This document shows, piece after piece, positions 54,886 through 64,000 of a stretch of 64,000 bases of DNA. The notes under the pieces were generated by a model. That model was given only the letters and a program-made list of their open reading frames with translations, was not told the DNA's origin and ran no database searches. The stretch covers positions 1-64,000 of the forward strand of contig DXXK01000041.1 in NCBI GenBank assembly GCA_019416425.1, in the 5' to 3' direction. Position 1 is the first letter of the stretch. Every line of letters starts with the position of its first letter. Source of the DNA: Bacteroidales bacterium. GTDB taxonomy: Bacteria > Bacteroidota > Bacteroidia > Bacteroidales > Muribaculaceae. A program made the translations under genes and the position numbers.

Positions 54886-56571
54886 ATGGAAAGCAGAGAC
54901 AAAGGAAAGGAATATGATGTAATCGTAATCGGAGGAGGGGCTACGGGAGCCGGGACTGCGCGGGACTGCGCCATGCGCGGACTGAAGACGATACTGATAG
55001 AGCGGCTGGACTTCACTGCCGGAGCCACGGGACGTAACCACGGGCTGCTGCATAGTGGCGCGCGCTATGCCCACACCGATCCAGAGTCGGCCGCCGAATG
55101 CATCAAAGAGAATATTATATTGAAACGGATAGCCCGTCATTGTATCGACGACACGGGTGGACTGTTCGTGACATTGCCCGAGGATTCGCTGGACTATCAG
55201 GACGCCTTTGTCCTGGACTGCGGCAAAGCCGGAATCGATGTGGAGGTTCTGGATCCGAAGGAAGCCAGGCTGATGGAGCCGTCGGTCAATCCAGACATCA
55301 TCAGTGCAGTCAAGGTACCGGATGCTTCGGTGGACCCGTTCCGGCTGACTACCGCCAACATACTGTCGGCCCGTCAGAATGGAGCAGATATATTGACCTA
55401 TCACGAGGTCATAGGTTTCGAAAAGGAAGGCAACCGCATCATCGGTGTGGAACTACTGGACCGCAAGACCTGCCTGAAATCGAAAGTCTATGGTAAGGTA
55501 ACCATCAACGCCTGCGGAATATGGGGACATCTTGTAGCCAAGCTGGCCGGGATAAACATCAATATGTATCCTGCCAAGGGATCGCTGCTGATATTCGGTC
55601 ATCGTATCAACAATATGGTGCTGAACCGTTGCCGTAAACCGGGCGACGCCGATATCCTTGTGCCGGGCGACACCATCTGCGTGATCGGTACGACATCCAC
55701 GCGTATCGGATTCGACCAGATCGACAACATGGAAGTCACTCCAGGGGAGGTCGATCTGCTGTTGCGCGAGGGTATGAAACTGTCACCGGCACTGGCATAC
55801 ACGCGTATACTTCGCGCATATTGCGGCGTACGGCCTCTGGTTGCCGATGACAGTGATCCGACAGGCCGCAGCATCAGTCGTGGCATCGTCTGTCTGGACC
55901 ATGCCAAACGAGACGGAGTCGAGGGATTCATCACAATCACAGGCGGCAAGCTGATGACATACCGACTGATGGCTCAGGAAGCTACCGACATGGCGTGTCG
56001 TAAGCTCGGGGTAGAGAAACCCTGCGAGACGGCTCAGATACCGTTGCCGGGCTCCGAACCGACATCGGAAGATAAGGAACGTCGTCAGCATATCATAGAA
56101 CTCAGTACGGAGCAGAAAGCCGCGGAGGGGCGGCATGGCTCGATGACGGACTATATCAAGAGCAACGATGTGGACAGCGACGCTCTGGTCTGCGAGTGCG
56201 AGCAGGTATCGGTAGGCGAGGTGAACTACGCCATCGACGAGCTGCATGTCAACAATCTGATCAACCTGCGCCGCCGTACCCGTATGGGTATGGGCACATG
56301 CCAGGGCGAGCTCTGCGCCTGCCGTGCCGCCGGACTGCTGGAGCGGCATTATAAATGCACGCAGAAGAATCTGGACGACCTGGCGTCGTTCATGAACGAG
56401 CGCTGGCACGGAATGTACCCCGTATGCTGGGGCGAGACGCTCGTGGAGGTGCAGTTCACATCATGGCTGTACCGCGGTGTGTTGGGTATTGACCATGAGC
56501 CGGAGAGACATGAGGAGAATTTGTATAACAACGTCGCGACTCTGGAGTCGTGCAAAAACGATAAGCCATGA
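54886..56571 (+). CDS. glpA: Anaerobic glycerol-3-phosphate dehydrogenase subunit A
   Basis: Oxidises sn-glycerol 3-phosphate to dihydroxyacetone phosphate in the anaerobic GlpABC complex. The 561-residue FAD protein has the nucleotide-binding YDVIVIGGGATGAGTARD near the start, HGLLHSGARYA, and a C-terminal BFD-like [2Fe-2S] region (CECEQ ... GTCQGELC). Two in-frame ATGs are possible, at 54853 and 54886; the second leaves nine residues before the FAD motif, the usual distance. The stop overlaps glpB by four bases (ATGA). Confidence 0.93.
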   Translation: MESRDKGKEYDVIVIGGGATGAGTARDCAMRGLKTILIERLDFTAGATGRNHGLLHSGARYAHTDPESAAECIKENIILKRIARHCIDDTGGLFVTLPEDSLDYQDAFVLDCGKAGIDVEVLDPKEARLMEPSVNPDIISAVKVPDASVDPFRLTTANILSARQNGADILTYHEVIGFEKEGNRIIGVELLDRKTCLKSKVYGKVTINACGIWGHLVAKLAGININMYPAKGSLLIFGHRINNMVLNRCRKPGDADILVPGDTICVIGTTSTRIGFDQIDNMEVTPGEVDLLLREGMKLSPALAYTRILRAYCGVRPLVADDSDPTGRSISRGIVCLDHAKRDGVEGFITITGGKLMTYRLMAQEATDMACRKLGVEKPCETAQIPLPGSEPTSEDKERRQHIIELSTEQKAAEGRHGSMTDYIKSNDVDSDALVCECEQVSVGEVNYAIDELHVNNLINLRRRTRMGMGTCQGELCACRAAGLLERHYKCTQKNLDDLASFMNERWHGMYPVCWGETLVEVQFTSWLYRGVLGIDHEPERHEENLYNNVATLESCKNDKP

Positions 56572-57812
56572 GATTCGATACAATAGTGATAGGAGGAGGC
56601 CTGAGCGGACTGGTGGCCGGTATCAAGAGCGCGGAGAGCGGCCGTAAGACCGCGATTGTCACTCGTGGCCAGAGCGCCCTGCACTTCTGGTCCGGTTCAT
56701 TCGACCTCCTTGGACATGACGCAGACGGCAAAGATATAGACAATCCTTTCGACCATATCGATGCATTACCTGAGGACCATCCATATAGAAGGATTGGGAA
56801 AGAAAGCCTGCGCAAGATGCTGGGACAGGTAGCGCCTCTGTTCGAGGGAATCGGAGTTCCGGTACATGGAAATCCGGAACGAAACCATTATCGTCTGACT
56901 CCGATGGGATACATAAAAACCTGCTGGCTGACTCTCGACGACTATGTGATGTTCGAGTCGCCGGACAGGATTCCATGGAAGAAGGTCGCGTTGGTCAACA
57001 TCCGGGGCTATCTGGATTTCTATCCACGCTTCCTGGCCTACGGACTGGAGCAGCATGGAGTGGGGTGCGTTACGGCCAATGTAGACATACCGCAGCTGAG
57101 TCGTCTGCGCGAGAGCACCACAGAGATGCGCGCCACCAACATGGCAAGGTTCCTGAAGGACGACGCCGTGGACTACCTGGCGGCCGAAATCAATAAAGTA
57201 TCCGCCGGATGTGATGCCGTTATATTCCCGGCGATACTTGGACTGTACTCCATAGAGCCGGTCAACAGGTTACGCCGTAAGGTGGATCGTCCGATATTCT
57301 TCGTGGCCACTACCCCGGCCAGCGTGCCGGGTGTGCGTTGCCAGCTTCTGCTTCGCGATCGGCTGCAACAACTCGGAGGAGCATATATCCCGGGTGATTC
57401 GGTCACCAAGGGAGAGTTCAGCAACCATAAGCTGGAGCGAATCTACACATCCAATTTCGGAGATATGCCGCTGGAGGCAGATAACTTCGTGATCAGTACA
57501 GGAAGTTTCTTCGGACATGGACTGATAGCCACTATAGACCGCATCTTCGAACCTGCCTTAGGACTCGATGTAAATATGGCCGGTGGCAGGACCGAATGGT
57601 ACAACAAGGACTACTACGCCTCGCAACCCTACATGAGGGCCGGAGTGATAACGGATGAGAAATTCCGTCCTTGCGTAAAGGGGGAGACGGTGGAGAACCT
57701 GTACGCAACCGGCGCGCTGCTGTCCGGATTCGATGCTTTGAGCGAGGGGTGCGGAGCGGGTGTGACTTTGGCCACAGCCCTGAGCGCAGCTGAAAACATA
57801 ACTAAAAAATGA
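56568..57812 (+). CDS. glpB: Anaerobic glycerol-3-phosphate dehydrogenase subunit B
   Basis: A 414-residue flavoprotein that carries electrons from GlpA toward GlpC. It begins FDTIVIGGGLSGLVAGIKSAE, a classic FAD fold, followed by SGSFDLLGHD, and ends with a second FAD segment (NLYATGALLSGFDALSEGCGAGV). Length matches GlpB. It is joined to glpA and glpC by four-base ATGA overlaps at both ends, implying fixed ratios of the three subunits. Confidence 0.93.
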   Translation: MRFDTIVIGGGLSGLVAGIKSAESGRKTAIVTRGQSALHFWSGSFDLLGHDADGKDIDNPFDHIDALPEDHPYRRIGKESLRKMLGQVAPLFEGIGVPVHGNPERNHYRLTPMGYIKTCWLTLDDYVMFESPDRIPWKKVALVNIRGYLDFYPRFLAYGLEQHGVGCVTANVDIPQLSRLRESTTEMRATNMARFLKDDAVDYLAAEINKVSAGCDAVIFPAILGLYSIEPVNRLRRKVDRPIFFVATTPASVPGVRCQLLLRDRLQQLGGAYIPGDSVTKGEFSNHKLERIYTSNFGDMPLEADNFVISTGSFFGHGLIATIDRIFEPALGLDVNMAGGRTEWYNKDYYASQPYMRAGVITDEKFRPCVKGETVENLYATGALLSGFDALSEGCGAGVTLATALSAAENITKK

Positions 57813-59071
57813 CCGCCATGATGACGCTACAGGAACAGAATATAAGCGACAATAATTTTGAGTCGTGTATAAAGTGCACGATATGCACTGTATATTGTCC
57901 GGTGACTGCGGTCAACCCCGACTATCCGGGACCCAAGCAGGCAGGACCAGACGGCGAACGCTACCGGCTGAAGAAGCCCCTCTTCTACGATGAGGCATTG
58001 AAATACTGCCTGAACTGCAAGCGATGCGAGGTGTCCTGTCCCAACAACGTGCGCATAGCCGACCTGATCCAGTCCGCGCGCCTGAAGTACGGACACGGGC
58101 GTCCCAGCCTCCGCGATTCGATGCTGTCCAATACCGACTTCTGCGGATCACTTGCAACGACCTTCGCTCCGATTGCAAATTTCGCGCTCGGCTTGAAGCC
58201 GGTGAAGTTTCTTCTGGACCGAGTTATGGGAATCGATGACCAGCGCACGTTCCCGAAATATGCGTCACAGCGTTTTGAATCCTGGTTCAAGAAGGAAGCG
58301 GAGGCAGACCAGGAGTCTTTCCCGCGCCATGTGACATACTTCCACGGATGCTATGTCAACTACAACTATCCGCAGTTAGGCAAGGATCTGGTAAAGCTGA
58401 TGAACGCCATCGGTGTAGGAGTACGGTTACTGAGTAAGGAGCGTTGCTGCGGCGTGGCTAAGATCGCCAACCGATGTGTCAACGAGGCTACCCGGGACGC
58501 GAAACTGAATTTGGATAGTATCCGCGAGGCTGTAGGAAATGGCGATCAGGTTATAGCCACAAGTTCCACCTGCTGTTTCACTATGCGTGACGAGTATCCA
58601 CACGTGCTGAAACTGGAGAACGATGATGTCCGCGATCATATCATGCTGGCCACAAGGTATCTGTACGACCTGGTGGAGCGTGGCGAGGTGAAACTTGTAT
58701 TCCGCAAGGATTATAAGAAACGCGTTGCCTACCATGTGCCCTGCCATATGGAGAAACTTGGATGGACCCTCTACTCCGAGAATCTGATGAAGATGATTCC
58801 CGGCCTGGAATACATTCCGCTGATTTCCCATTGCTGCGGTATAGCCGGAACATATGGATTCAAAAAGGAGTATTATGAGTATTCGCAGGCTATAGGCGAG
58901 GAACTGTTCGAGGATATACGCGGGAAGAATCCGGATATTGTGGCCAGCGACTGCGAGACGTGCAAATGGCAGATAGAGATGTCGACAGGGTACACCGTGA
59001 TGAATCCCGTCTCGATACTTGCCGATGCCATCGACGTAGAGGCAACAATGGCTGCCAATGGAATTAAATAA
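57809..59071 (+). CDS. glpC: Anaerobic glycerol-3-phosphate dehydrogenase subunit C
   Basis: A 420-residue iron-sulfur protein that anchors the complex and passes electrons to menaquinone. Two [4Fe-4S] ferredoxin motifs are clear (CIKCTICTVYCP and CLNCKRCEVSCP), followed by two CCG-type cysteine-rich domains (RCCGVAKIANRC and HCCGIAGTYGF with the later CETCKW). No strong transmembrane segment is seen, as in GlpC. Alternative Met residues at positions 4 and 5 could be the true start. Confidence 0.93.
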   Translation: MTAMMTLQEQNISDNNFESCIKCTICTVYCPVTAVNPDYPGPKQAGPDGERYRLKKPLFYDEALKYCLNCKRCEVSCPNNVRIADLIQSARLKYGHGRPSLRDSMLSNTDFCGSLATTFAPIANFALGLKPVKFLLDRVMGIDDQRTFPKYASQRFESWFKKEAEADQESFPRHVTYFHGCYVNYNYPQLGKDLVKLMNAIGVGVRLLSKERCCGVAKIANRCVNEATRDAKLNLDSIREAVGNGDQVIATSSTCCFTMRDEYPHVLKLENDDVRDHIMLATRYLYDLVERGEVKLVFRKDYKKRVAYHVPCHMEKLGWTLYSENLMKMIPGLEYIPLISHCCGIAGTYGFKKEYYEYSQAIGEELFEDIRGKNPDIVASDCETCKWQIEMSTGYTVMNPVSILADAIDVEATMAANGIK

Positions 59072-59099
59072 ATGTCACCAACCTTAAAAATATGATATT

Positions 59100-60620
59100 A
59101 TGAGTACAAGTCAGCAGGATACCGCCAAATATATCCTGGCATTGGACCAGGGTACGAGCAGTTCACGAGCAATAGTTTTCGATCATGAGGGCAACATGTG
59201 TTCGGAAGCCCAGCATGAGTTCCCTCAGATTTTCCCCAAGCCGGGATGGGTGGAGCATGATCCGAACGAGATATGGAGTTCAGTGGCGTCGGTTGCAGCG
59301 GAGGCTATATCCAAATATGGAATCAACGGCACCAACATAGCAGCCATCGGCATAACCAATCAGCGCGAGACGACAATAGTGTGGGATGTTGATACCGGCG
59401 AGCCCGTGTACAACGCCATCGTCTGGCAGGACCGACGTACGTCGGAATTATGCGACAAGCTTCGCGATGAAGGTCTGGCGGACATGATCCGTGACAAGAC
59501 AGGGCTGATTATCGACGCATACTTCAGTGCCACTAAGATCAAATGGATTCTGGACAATGTCCCCAATGCGCGGAAGCGAGCCAACGAGGGCAAGCTGCGT
59601 TTCGGCAATGTAGACAGCTGGCTGATATGGAACTTCACACGCGGCGGCAGGCATGTGACGGATGTCACGAACGCGTCGCGCACCATGCTGTTCAATATCC
59701 ACACCATGGAGTGGGACAAGGATTTGATGGAGCTGTTCGGCATACCGGCATCGATGCTGCCTGAGGTACGCCCCAGCAGCGGCATATTCGGCTACACCAC
59801 AACCACCCTGTTCGCGCATGAGGTCCCGATTGCGGGAGTGGCCGGCGATCAGCAGGCCGCTCTGTTCGGACAGATGTGCGTGGAACCGGGGGAAGTCAAG
59901 AATACATACGGAACAGGTTGCTTCCTGCTGATGAACACGGGCGACAAGCCGGTATTGTCCAAGAACAGGCTGTTGACCACGGTCGCATGGCAGATAGGTG
60001 ACAAGGTCACGTATGCGCTGGAGGGCTCCATATTTGTGGGAGGTTCCGTGGTTCAATGGCTACGTGACAATCTGCGGGTCATATACTCGTCGGGCGAGGT
60101 TGAGAGTCTGGCAAGGTCTGTTCCCGACAGCGGCGGCATTTACTTCGTTCCGGCATTTACAGGACTGGGAGCGCCCTACTGGGACCAATATGCACGCGGC
60201 GCGTTGTTCGGTCTGACGCGTGGCTCAAATGTTGCCCATATAGCCCGGGCGGCTTTGGACGGCATAGCATACCAGGTCTATGATATAGTCAAGGCCATGG
60301 AGAGCGATACGGATCTGGTACTTAAGAATCTAAAGGTGGATGGAGGCGCGTCGCGCAACAATCTGCTGATGCAGTTCCAGAGCGACATCCTGGCCACGGA
60401 GGTGCTCCGTCCCCGAATCACCGAGACAACGGCATTAGGTGCCGCGTATCTGGCCGGACTCGGTGTCGGATTCTGGCAGGATATCGATGAGGTGCAGACC
60501 CAGTGGCAGGTGGAGCATAAGTTCGAACCCACGGGCGATACAGACAGGGTGGCTCAGGAACTTGCAGGATGGCATGACGCTGTGCGTCGTGTGTTGACGA
60601 ACGACAAGTGTGAACTTTAA
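59100..60620 (+). CDS. glpK: Glycerol kinase
   Basis: Phosphorylates glycerol to sn-glycerol 3-phosphate, feeding GlpABC. The 506-residue FGGY kinase begins [20 protein letters not shown], has the catalytic [14 protein letters not shown], a WQDRRTS segment, and the C-terminal FGGY signature ([21 protein letters not shown]). Full length. It lies 28 bases after glpC and 12 bases before glpF on the same strand. Confidence 0.97.
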   Translation: MSTSQQDTAKYILALDQGTSSSRAIVFDHEGNMCSEAQHEFPQIFPKPGWVEHDPNEIWSSVASVAAEAISKYGINGTNIAAIGITNQRETTIVWDVDTGEPVYNAIVWQDRRTSELCDKLRDEGLADMIRDKTGLIIDAYFSATKIKWILDNVPNARKRANEGKLRFGNVDSWLIWNFTRGGRHVTDVTNASRTMLFNIHTMEWDKDLMELFGIPASMLPEVRPSSGIFGYTTTTLFAHEVPIAGVAGDQQAALFGQMCVEPGEVKNTYGTGCFLLMNTGDKPVLSKNRLLTTVAWQIGDKVTYALEGSIFVGGSVVQWLRDNLRVIYSSGEVESLARSVPDSGGIYFVPAFTGLGAPYWDQYARGALFGLTRGSNVAHIARAALDGIAYQVYDIVKAMESDTDLVLKNLKVDGGASRNNLLMQFQSDILATEVLRPRITETTALGAAYLAGLGVGFWQDIDEVQTQWQVEHKFEPTGDTDRVAQELAGWHDAVRRVLTNDKCEL

Positions 60621-60632
60621 AAACGGAAAGTT

Positions 60633-61394
60633 ATGGATGCGATGGTTGTGCCGATGTGGCTGCAATGTTTTTTTGAATTCTTAGGAACATTCGTGATGAT
60701 TCTGTTGGGATGCGGCGTATGCGCGTGTACGTCCCTGAACAAATCGAAAGGCTTCGGATCCGGCTGGGTAGTTGTGACTATCGCCTGGGGTCTGGCCGTG
60801 ACCTGCGGAGTGCTGATAGCCGGACCGTACACCGGTGCGCACCTGAATCCTGCCGTGACTATCGGACTTGCTTCGGCAGGTAAGTTCGCCTGGGCCGGGG
60901 TGGTTCCTTACATCGTGGCGCAGGTGGCAGGTGCCTTTGTCGCCGCGCTGCTGGTCTATCTGTTCTATAAGGATCAGTTTGACCGCACGGAGGGCAAGGA
61001 AACCAAGTTGGGTGTGTTCTGTACCATTCCGGCGGTTTACAATCCCCCGTTGAACTTCCTGTCGGAGGTCGTAGGCACTTTTGTGCTGATACTGGTGATA
61101 TTGATGATGACTGTCAAGGGAAATACAGCCGAGATAGGGCTTGGTTCGATTGGTGCCATCCCGGTCGGTCTGCTGGTTATTGTCATCGGTATGTCGCTTG
61201 GAGGTACCACAGGATACGCCATCAATCCGGCACGGGACTTCGGGCCGCGTCTGGCCCACGCCGTGCTTCCGATCAAGGACAAAGGCTCAAGTCAGTGGAA
61301 CTACAGCTGGGTTCCGATCGCCGGTCCCATCATCGGTTCGCTGTGTGCCGTAGTTGTTTACTATCTCTTAGTGGTCGTATTCAATCTGCCGTAA
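60633..61394 (+). CDS. glpF: Glycerol uptake facilitator (aquaglyceroporin)
   Basis: A 253-residue channel with six membrane segments and two half helices carrying the NPA motifs (GAHLNPAVTIG and GYAINPARDFGPRL). The Asp after the second NPAR is the residue that distinguishes glycerol channels from water channels. It brings glycerol into the cell for GlpK. Last gene of the glp operon, followed by a terminator hairpin. Confidence 0.95.
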   Translation: MDAMVVPMWLQCFFEFLGTFVMILLGCGVCACTSLNKSKGFGSGWVVVTIAWGLAVTCGVLIAGPYTGAHLNPAVTIGLASAGKFAWAGVVPYIVAQVAGAFVAALLVYLFYKDQFDRTEGKETKLGVFCTIPAVYNPPLNFLSEVVGTFVLILVILMMTVKGNTAEIGLGSIGAIPVGLLVIVIGMSLGGTTGYAINPARDFGPRLAHAVLPIKDKGSSQWNYSWVPIAGPIIGSLCAVVVYYLLVVVFNLP

Positions 61395-61452
61395 GGAGAT
61401 AAATCAGGAATTCATAACAAACGACTTCATAAGATTTATCAAAGCCTAAGAC

Positions 61453-61480
61453 GGGGTGCGCCGCAAGACACACCCCTTTA
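61453..61480 (+). terminator. Terminator of the glp operon
   Basis: GGGGTG (61453-61458) and CACCCC (61471-61476) form a stem followed by TTTATG. It lies about 60 bases after the glpF stop. Confidence 0.6.
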
Positions 61481-61751
61481 TGTTTGATTTCTTTATCAGC
61501 CATATACTTGTTTAATCCATTATAATATTGTAACTTATACCCTAAAACAGAATCCTATATGACAATTCCGATTTAAGCATCCCTTATTCTCCCCGGTACT
61601 TGGCAGACAATTTCGTGCGTCAATCCGAAGAAAACGAACGTAAGCATTGCCCCAATCCTCATCACCGACTGCACCTGTGAGGTACGGAACGGCGACGAGA
61701 AACTTAACACCGTCAAGTTCACATGGCGATATACAGACAACCGCCCGATAG
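61481..61751. other. Gap after the glp operon, no intact gene
   Basis: About 270 bases with several short open frames but no recognisable domain and no TAnnTTTG promoter that leads into a gene. A plus-strand frame runs for about 58 codons from a TAA near 61573 to the TAG at 61749-61751 without a recognisable product. The composition and position suggest it is the decayed 5' part of the phage remnant that follows. Confidence 0.5.
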
Positions 61752-62575
61752 TGCGCCTGTCTGCCTAGCCCGGTATATTCACATCGCCCTACATTCGAGG
61801 CCCGTGCAGCGTTCACCGTCAATTCCGCGTCAGTATTCAAGGAGGATGTGGATATGCCGACTATCGTAGACGATACGCTCTCTTACGTTCCGTGGGGCGG
61901 CGACAATCAGATGCCGTTCGTCCTGCTCGCGCTCGTCGAGAAAGACGAAACTCTGGCAACCCGCCAGTGTTTCAACGCCGAGGTCTGCTACGGTTCGGGG
62001 CTGCAATACTGCGCCGCCGAAGACTCCGCTGCGGTCAAGTCGGCTGTCAACGACTTCCTCCTTGACAACGACCTCGCCGCATACTTCCTCGGCATCTGTC
62101 AGGACTTCAAGCACTTCGGCTTCGCTGTCTCTGTGCTTATTCTCAACGAAGACGGCACTAAAGTAGTGCGCCTTCTGAGAAAGGAAGCCTGTTACTGTCG
62201 CTTCGCTCCTGCGGACGAGGACGGATGCATACCGCACATTCTCTACGCCAACTGGTGTAAGTGCGTAGGCTCTCGCGAAAATATAGAGGTCATCGAACTT
62301 CTCTACCCGACTTCCCCGTGGCGAGATCTGCTACGCAAGCTCGCCAAGCAAGGAAAACATCATAAATTCGCTTTCGTCAGTCGTGTGACTACTCCTGACT
62401 CCACCTATTACCACATCCCTCTCACTATGCCGCTTTGTTTCGTGGCAAGTGGTATAACATCAAGCAGCTTATCGGCATCACTAAGGAAGCGAAGCTGAAT
62501 TGTGCGTACGCTCAATGGTTTTGGGGTGGTGAACACCTCAAACCTCACTCCGGCATCGAAGCCGCGTGTCGATAG
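61752..62575 (+). pseudogene. Frameshifted phage portal protein remnant
   Basis: The frame from 61752 encodes SYVPWGGDNQMPFVLLALVE, FNAEVCYGSGLQY, FFLDND-like (FLLDNDLAAYFLG), VVRLLRKEACYCRFAPA and STYYHIPL, in the order found in a family of Bacteroidales prophage portal proteins that I recall. Near 62428 the match jumps to the next frame, which continues ALFRGKWYNIKQLIGITKEAKL and then ends at a TAG at 62573-62575. Portal proteins are normally about 450-500 residues, so at least the C-terminal third is missing. The frame break and truncation mark it as dead. Confidence 0.7.
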
Positions 62576-63449
62576 GCTCGTCAGCTCGATGTTGAGCCAT
62601 CGCGACGATTGCACCGCCGCGCTACTGCCCGAACTTGTCGGGGCAAGCAAGTGGCTCACATCTTCACAAGCCGATTTCTTCTGTGCTACACTTTTCCCTG
62701 ACTTCGCTATTGTGGATAGCGTCGGCGGAGCCACCGGCTCCAAATGGGGATTTTCGAGCCAACGAGGGCAGAGTTCAATATCGCTTGAAACTATGCCGAG
62801 TGCAGACGATAATAGCCGTTGGCAAAAGTATCTGGAACTCCGTCTGCAGGTCATAGACCTTTAAGCGTCGTTGGCCGAAGAATGGTTTTCGCCGGAACTT
62901 ATGTCAGCACTCCACTCAGAAACCCTGCGCGGAGATCTGACAGAAAAGCGGAGTGAGACTGTCAGGCTGGTAGAGGCGCAGGTCGTGGGCTACCTGCGGT
63001 CGGGGTCGTTCAACTCGCGGAGACTCGCGGATATTGTGAATTATATCCGGCTGAACCCTGAATTTTTCAGCGAATGGCATCAGTCGGAAACCGCGAAGCT
63101 GTTTGCGCCGCCGGTCTTTCGGAATGAAAAGAAGGCTTCGGGTTACTTCTTTTAGCGGTGTCGGGACAATTCGCAGTCGGTGAGGCTACGTCGCAAGGGT
63201 CATTAGTCGGTCATATCGCATCGGAGTTATGGCACGAGGCACTGATTTTCCTGTCGCAAAGGTAGAATATGCGTCAGCAGGTAAGGGCAAGACGAGTCCG
63301 CACAGAAAATCTTCCTCTTGCAGAGAGTATTTTCCGGCAGACCCTTGACTCTCTCCGCTTCCTATGCACATTCTTTTTCCTTTGCACATTCTTTGGTATG
63401 CGCGTAAAATCAAAAGTGTTTCGGCACATAACTCTTAAATCAATTCGAT
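62576..63449. other. Decayed DNA after the portal remnant
   Basis: Several overlapping short frames without a known domain. The longest plausible fragment is 62871-63155 on the plus strand (starting at a TTG, 94 codons), a helical peptide that could be a piece of a phage head-tail or other accessory gene, but this is weak. Further on, a 12-base direct repeat TGCACATTCTTT occurs at 63365-63376 and 63383-63394. No intact gene is seen in the 294 bases before the small gene at 63450. Confidence 0.5.
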
Positions 63450-63692
63450 ATGATACTTCCCGACAAACGACCCGTTGAGCGCGACTTCGCCAACCTCACC
63501 GACTACTCGCAGACTTGCCCCGACGGTGCAAGAAAGTTCTTCGCCTTCATTCATTTCACCGATGGATCGACCTGCCTTTTCGCAAACATCTTCACGTTCC
63601 GCAGAACATTCGCCACGATGCTCGCGATGGAAAAATTCAGCGACTGCCTCGAATATATCAGCAGCATCAATATCCACGAACAGGAATATTGA
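63450..63692 (+). CDS. Small hypothetical protein, 80 residues
   Basis: Starts with ATG and is followed by a convincing terminator, which supports it as a real gene. The sequence is aromatic-rich (GARKFFAFIHFTDGSTCLFANIFTFRRTFATMLAMEK) with no signal peptide or membrane segment. I recognise no family. It may be cargo of the decayed phage or a stand-alone small protein. Confidence 0.5.
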   Translation: MILPDKRPVERDFANLTDYSQTCPDGARKFFAFIHFTDGSTCLFANIFTFRRTFATMLAMEKFSDCLEYISSINIHEQEY

Positions 63693-63707
63693 ACGACCCG
63701 AACCATC

Positions 63708-63745
63708 AGCCCTGCCGAGCAATCGAGCAATCGGCGGGGCTTTCT
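63708..63745 (+). terminator. Terminator after the small gene
   Basis: AGCCCTGCCGA (63708-63718) pairs with TCGGCGGGGCT (63731-63741) with one mismatch, followed by TTCT. Confidence 0.6.
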
Positions 63746-63755
63746 GCGGCTTTAT

Positions 63756-63787
63756 TTTGTCTGTTTCAACAATTTATTGTAACTTTG
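63756..63787 (+). promoter_or_regulatory. Promoter of the last gene
   Basis: TTTG at 63756-63759 and TAACTTTG at 63780-63787, exactly 20 bases apart, a full consensus match. The start codon is at 63809. Confidence 0.7.
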
Positions 63788-63808
63788 TACATTCGTAAAA
63801 ATCATATA

Positions 63809-64000
63809 ATGAAGAAACAACTTATTATACTGGTGGCATTTGCGTTGGCTTATATCTCGGGATTCTGTCAAGAAGTCGAGATAAAATCTATTCCTCTGCC
63901 ATTTAAGGTAGCCTTTAATGGTAATAACTGGACCAAATCATATATGTTGTTTGAAGAAGGAATAATCTTCGTGCCTACTTCAAATGGCATCTATGGTTAT
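63809..64000 (+). CDS. Start of a secreted protein, cut by the window end
   Basis: The first 64 codons are visible. A signal peptide (LIILVAFALAYISGFCQ) is followed by EVEIKSIPLPFKVAF and GIIFVPTSNGIYGY. The last phrase resembles a beta-propeller blade of the kind found in Bacteroidetes sensor proteins, but too little is present to assign a family. It has its own strong promoter. Confidence 0.7.
   Translation, partial: MKKQLIILVAFALAYISGFCQEVEIKSIPLPFKVAFNGNNWTKSYMLFEEGIIFVPTSNGIYGY

Noticed and set aside
61535..61840. 101-codon minus-strand open frame after the glp operon
   Set aside because: It is antisense to the start of the portal remnant and has no domain or promoter.
1..64000. CRISPR arrays, rRNA genes, intact insertion sequences
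   Set aside because: No regularly spaced repeats, no rRNA signatures and no transposase-like protein were seen on either strand.

Overview
The window looks like a chromosome segment from a gut Bacteroidales bacterium, most likely of the Muribaculaceae type. Four things suggest this: two SusC/SusD outer-membrane pairs, SusE/SusF-type lipoproteins, many promoters with the Bacteroidetes -7 motif TAnnTTTG (several with a TTTG or TTG element about 20 bases upstream), and the absence of strong Shine-Dalgarno sequences. Most genes are visibly GC-rich. The family-level assignment is inference from gene content and base composition only.

Layout. 1-4.9 kb: a minus-strand cluster of a DUF4062-P-loop NTPase-TPR protein (STAND-like), then msrB and msrA. 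4.9-7.9 kb: plus-strand DMT exporter, PHP hydrolase and a secreted alpha/beta hydrolase. 7.9-17.4 kb: a glycan-use region with a GH97 alpha-galactosidase-type enzyme, a secreted transglutaminase-like protein and a SusC/SusD pair whose promoter carries a run of eight G. 17.6-23.2 kb: mutS, mgtE and a uridine-kinase-like gene. 23.3-26.7 kb: a tight plus-strand cluster of DUF4254 protein, GT9 glycosyltransferase, TYW1-like radical SAM protein and LD-carboxypeptidase.

27.2-34.1 kb is an AT-rich island that stands out from both flanks. It has a Sau3AI/MutH-like endonuclease and a C5 cytosine methyltransferase on the plus strand. Divergent from them is a sacsin/HSP90-type ATPase with a C-terminal NOV (DUF3883) domain carrying a D...ExK motif. 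This is the best candidate for an under-described defence system.

34.2-45.1 kb: a TPR protein and an outer-membrane barrel protein separated by a 189-bp palindromic element, an AraC regulator, pckA, tRNA-Tyr, a lipoprotein and an ABC/FtsX pair. 45.1-52.6 kb: a susC-susD-susE-susF-like operon without a hydrolase. 52.6-61.4 kb: a DUF115/GT42-like gene with pfkA, then glpA-glpB-glpC-glpK-glpF for glycerol and glycerol-3-phosphate use. 61.5-63.4 kb: decayed phage DNA with a frameshifted portal gene. The window ends inside a secreted-protein gene.

Three intergenic regions (9.93-10.23, 36.69-36.88 and 54.52-54.74 kb) hold long imperfect palindromes that no gene explains. They look like MITE-like or structured-RNA elements. 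No rRNA, CRISPR array or intact transposase was seen.
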